This document shows positions 61,859 through 64,000 of a stretch of DNA of 64,000 nucleotides, piece after piece. The translations under genes were made by a program, and so were the position numbers. This DNA is from Monosporascus cannonballus (Eukaryota; Ascomycota; Sordariomycetes; Xylariales), in NCBI GenBank assembly GCA_004154925.1, contig QJNS01000135.1:62001-126000 (forward strand), given 5' to 3'. Position 1 is the stretch's first letter. Each line of letters opens with the position of its first letter. The notes under the pieces were generated by a model. It made no database searches and was not told the origin of the DNA. It worked only from the letters and a program-made list of their open reading frames with translations.

Positions 61859-64000
61859 TGTTCAATAATACCGTTAGATTTTGAACAATATTTAATACCG
61901 TTTAAATGTCGACCAGCATTTAGGAAACCTTTATTTAGCAGTTTTAAGTTCGAATTCGGGAATTGGAAAAAAAAAGTCCGACAACTTAAGGTTACGTTAT
62001 TTATTTAAATTATTTTCGCCCGTATAAAGCTTAAAAAGCCGGAATCCTATAATAAGAACGGCGACCTTTAAACCTTTTTAATTTAGGTACGAATTTAATT
62101 TCGTTTTTTAAACCTTAATAACCTAGCGGATATAGTCCTAGTAATAAAAGTATATTTAACGGGAAATGCGGTTAATTAATTTAAGTTTATTATACGGAAT
62201 ATTTTGGAAATAAAAATGCTGGATAAAAAGGATTTTATTAATAAGATTTTTTTCCTTTATATTAATTTCGAAAATAAAGTGGGCGGTAATTTCGGCAATC
62301 CGGATAAAAAACGATATACGGCTTAATAACTTTTGTAATTCCGATAAAAAAAATTTACGTTTAAATATGCCGTGATTTTTAAAAATTTCGCGGCTAAGGT
62401 AAAATAGGAAAATAACGAAGCCGATACCTTTATCGATATATTTTATAAAGGGTTGGAAAATAATATAAAAGATAAGATTATTTGTATTAAAGAATTAATT
62501 GCCTTAAATCGGTATATTACAAAAGTAATTAAGATTAATAATTAATAATTTGAAAAACGATAAAAAGAATAATATACTTTACATTCGGTATATAAATCTA
62601 ATAAAGGGAAAAAATAAGATGTATTTCTTATTTTTTGCGAAACGGCGCCAGAACTTATGAAACTTGGCGTTACCCATAGATAAAATTAGAGTTAAATTAA
62701 ATGCTTTAATTATAACAAAATAAGATATAAAGCTTATAAATATAAGAAACCCAAGAAGTTACTATAAGATAATTAAATCCTTATACTAGAAGAATGATTC
62801 AAAAATAATTAAGAAAATAATAGCAAAGTTATTAACATAATTTAAGTTAAATATATATTAACCCTATAACGAAAAGTTTAATAGGGATTATTACGATAAG
62901 ATATTTGACGAAAAATATAAAAAATGAAAAAGCTGGTTTACCAAATATTGCGAGCATAGCAAGAAGTATTATAAGGATAATTACGCGAATACCAAAATTA
63001 GATAGAAGAATTTTGCCCCGGAATATCCGATCGATATAGCAAAATGTACGCCATATATTATTAATAACGAAAATATCCCGATTACGAAAAATAAAAATAA
63101 TATATGTACGTACGAATTATTTATATATATTATGAGTGATTTAATTTTTTATATTATACCGGGCATAATAAAAATGATAAATAATGGTATCGATATTTTC
63201 GAATTATAGCCCTAAGAAATATTTAGTAACTGGCCGAAGTAAAAAATTAACCCGAAAAAAAGTAATATCTGTCAAAAAACCTTTTTTATGATTTTAAATA
63301 ATATAATTATTAAACGGAAAACGAATTAATCCAGCCTACGGTTAAACGGCATTATTAAAAAATTATTATAAACCTTTATTTTTAATTAATATTTATTATA
63401 AATTCTTAGAAAAACATTATTAAGGAAAAAATACGTTAATTTATAAAAAATCTTTAAAACAACAGTTAAAACGATATATAATAAGATATAATTGCGAATA
63501 TAAGAAAACAGTTTATTCGATAAAAAGGATTATAATAAAACTAGGAATAATGAATATAGTTCGAAGGAATAATACCCCAGCAATAATAATAAATATAGTA
63601 GCTTAATGCCTTAAACAAAAAAATATAAATAAAATTTAATAAGTTCGAATAAACGTTAAAAGAAAAAAGTTACTTATAAAAAAGTCGCAAAATAACGAAA
63701 CCTAAAGAAATTAAAAGGAATTTTTAAAAACAAAAACTTTAAACGTAACGATAAAAAACGTTAATAACCTTATTACTTTAAATATACGAATTAAAACGCA
63801 TTAATATATCGTAATAATGGATTACGGAATTCTGGGCGGAAATTACATTATACCGGATATGGTTAATAGGCATAAATTACCATAGAAAAATAAGCTAAAA
63901 CTTTATATAACGACGAATACCGAAATTTAAGAATTTATTTACGATAACGGAAAAATTATACGTAAAATTAATTATTTCGATAATCTTTATTAAAGGACGA

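Larger units (their letters stand above)
61470..64000 (+). mobile_element. Element F: 5' part of a chromovirus
   Basis: It consists of a 376-bp LTR (61470-61845, U3 type IV like D) followed by leader, gag (knuckle near 62705-62750, degraded), linker and the protease, at which the window ends. The protease site near 63815-63835 keeps Asp-Tyr-Gly, unlike A, C, D and E. The five bases before it, TTCGA, would be the target duplication. Confidence 0.92.

Overview
This window looks like an AT-rich isochore of a filamentous ascomycete (Pezizomycotina). Outside one 2-kb island it is strongly AT-rich and TpA-rich. It is filled with nested LTR retrotransposons whose reading frames are broken almost only by TAA/TAG/TGA in place of CAA/CAG/TGG, with Asp to Asn, Cys to Tyr and His to Tyr changes. 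This is the C-to-T signature of repeat-induced point mutation (RIP). I cannot name the species.

Layout. (1) 1-10626: two minus-strand Ty3/gypsy chromoviruses (A, cut by the window edge, and B) joined head to tail and sharing one LTR (3844-4315). (2) 10627-11470: a short non-element stretch with an 11-bp microsatellite. (3) 11471-24500: a decayed minus-strand Ty1/copia relic (K), split by chromovirus C (16303-23899, AACAA target duplication). C carries a foreign internal LTR, the footprint of a collapsed second insertion. (4) 24500-26500: the only RIP-free, GC-balanced island, with one candidate spliced gene on the minus strand. (5) 26749-59036: a minus-strand gypsy element of another family (H) with 263-bp LTRs, broken by three insertions: chromovirus D in its left LTR (26859-33588, TGGTA duplication), a solo LTR (39053-39434), and chromovirus E (43881-58113, TAATC/TAATT duplication). 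E in turn holds chromovirus G (47927-55306, ATTAC duplication) in its RNase H. (6) 59037-61450: very AT-rich DNA with nothing recognisable. (7) 61470-64000: the 5' part of chromovirus F, inserted into a stub of a G-family LTR.

The main biological result concerns the A/B/C/D/E/F chromovirus family. Elements B, C, D and E, read where their 3' ends lie in the window, each carry an antisense reading frame between the chromodomain and the polypurine tract. It encodes a fungal zinc-cluster-like array (C-x2-C-x6-C-x8-C-x2-C-x6-C in three of the four copies), a charged coiled-coil-like segment and a conserved C-terminus. It meets the end of pol tail to tail with a short overlap. The LTRs keep a shared R-U5 half but carry at least five unrelated U3 halves. 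The sequence after the 5' LTR lacks the usual TGG primer site and is complementary to a conserved LTR motif, as in self-priming Tf1/sushi elements.

No tRNA, rRNA, CRISPR or bacterial-type feature was seen.
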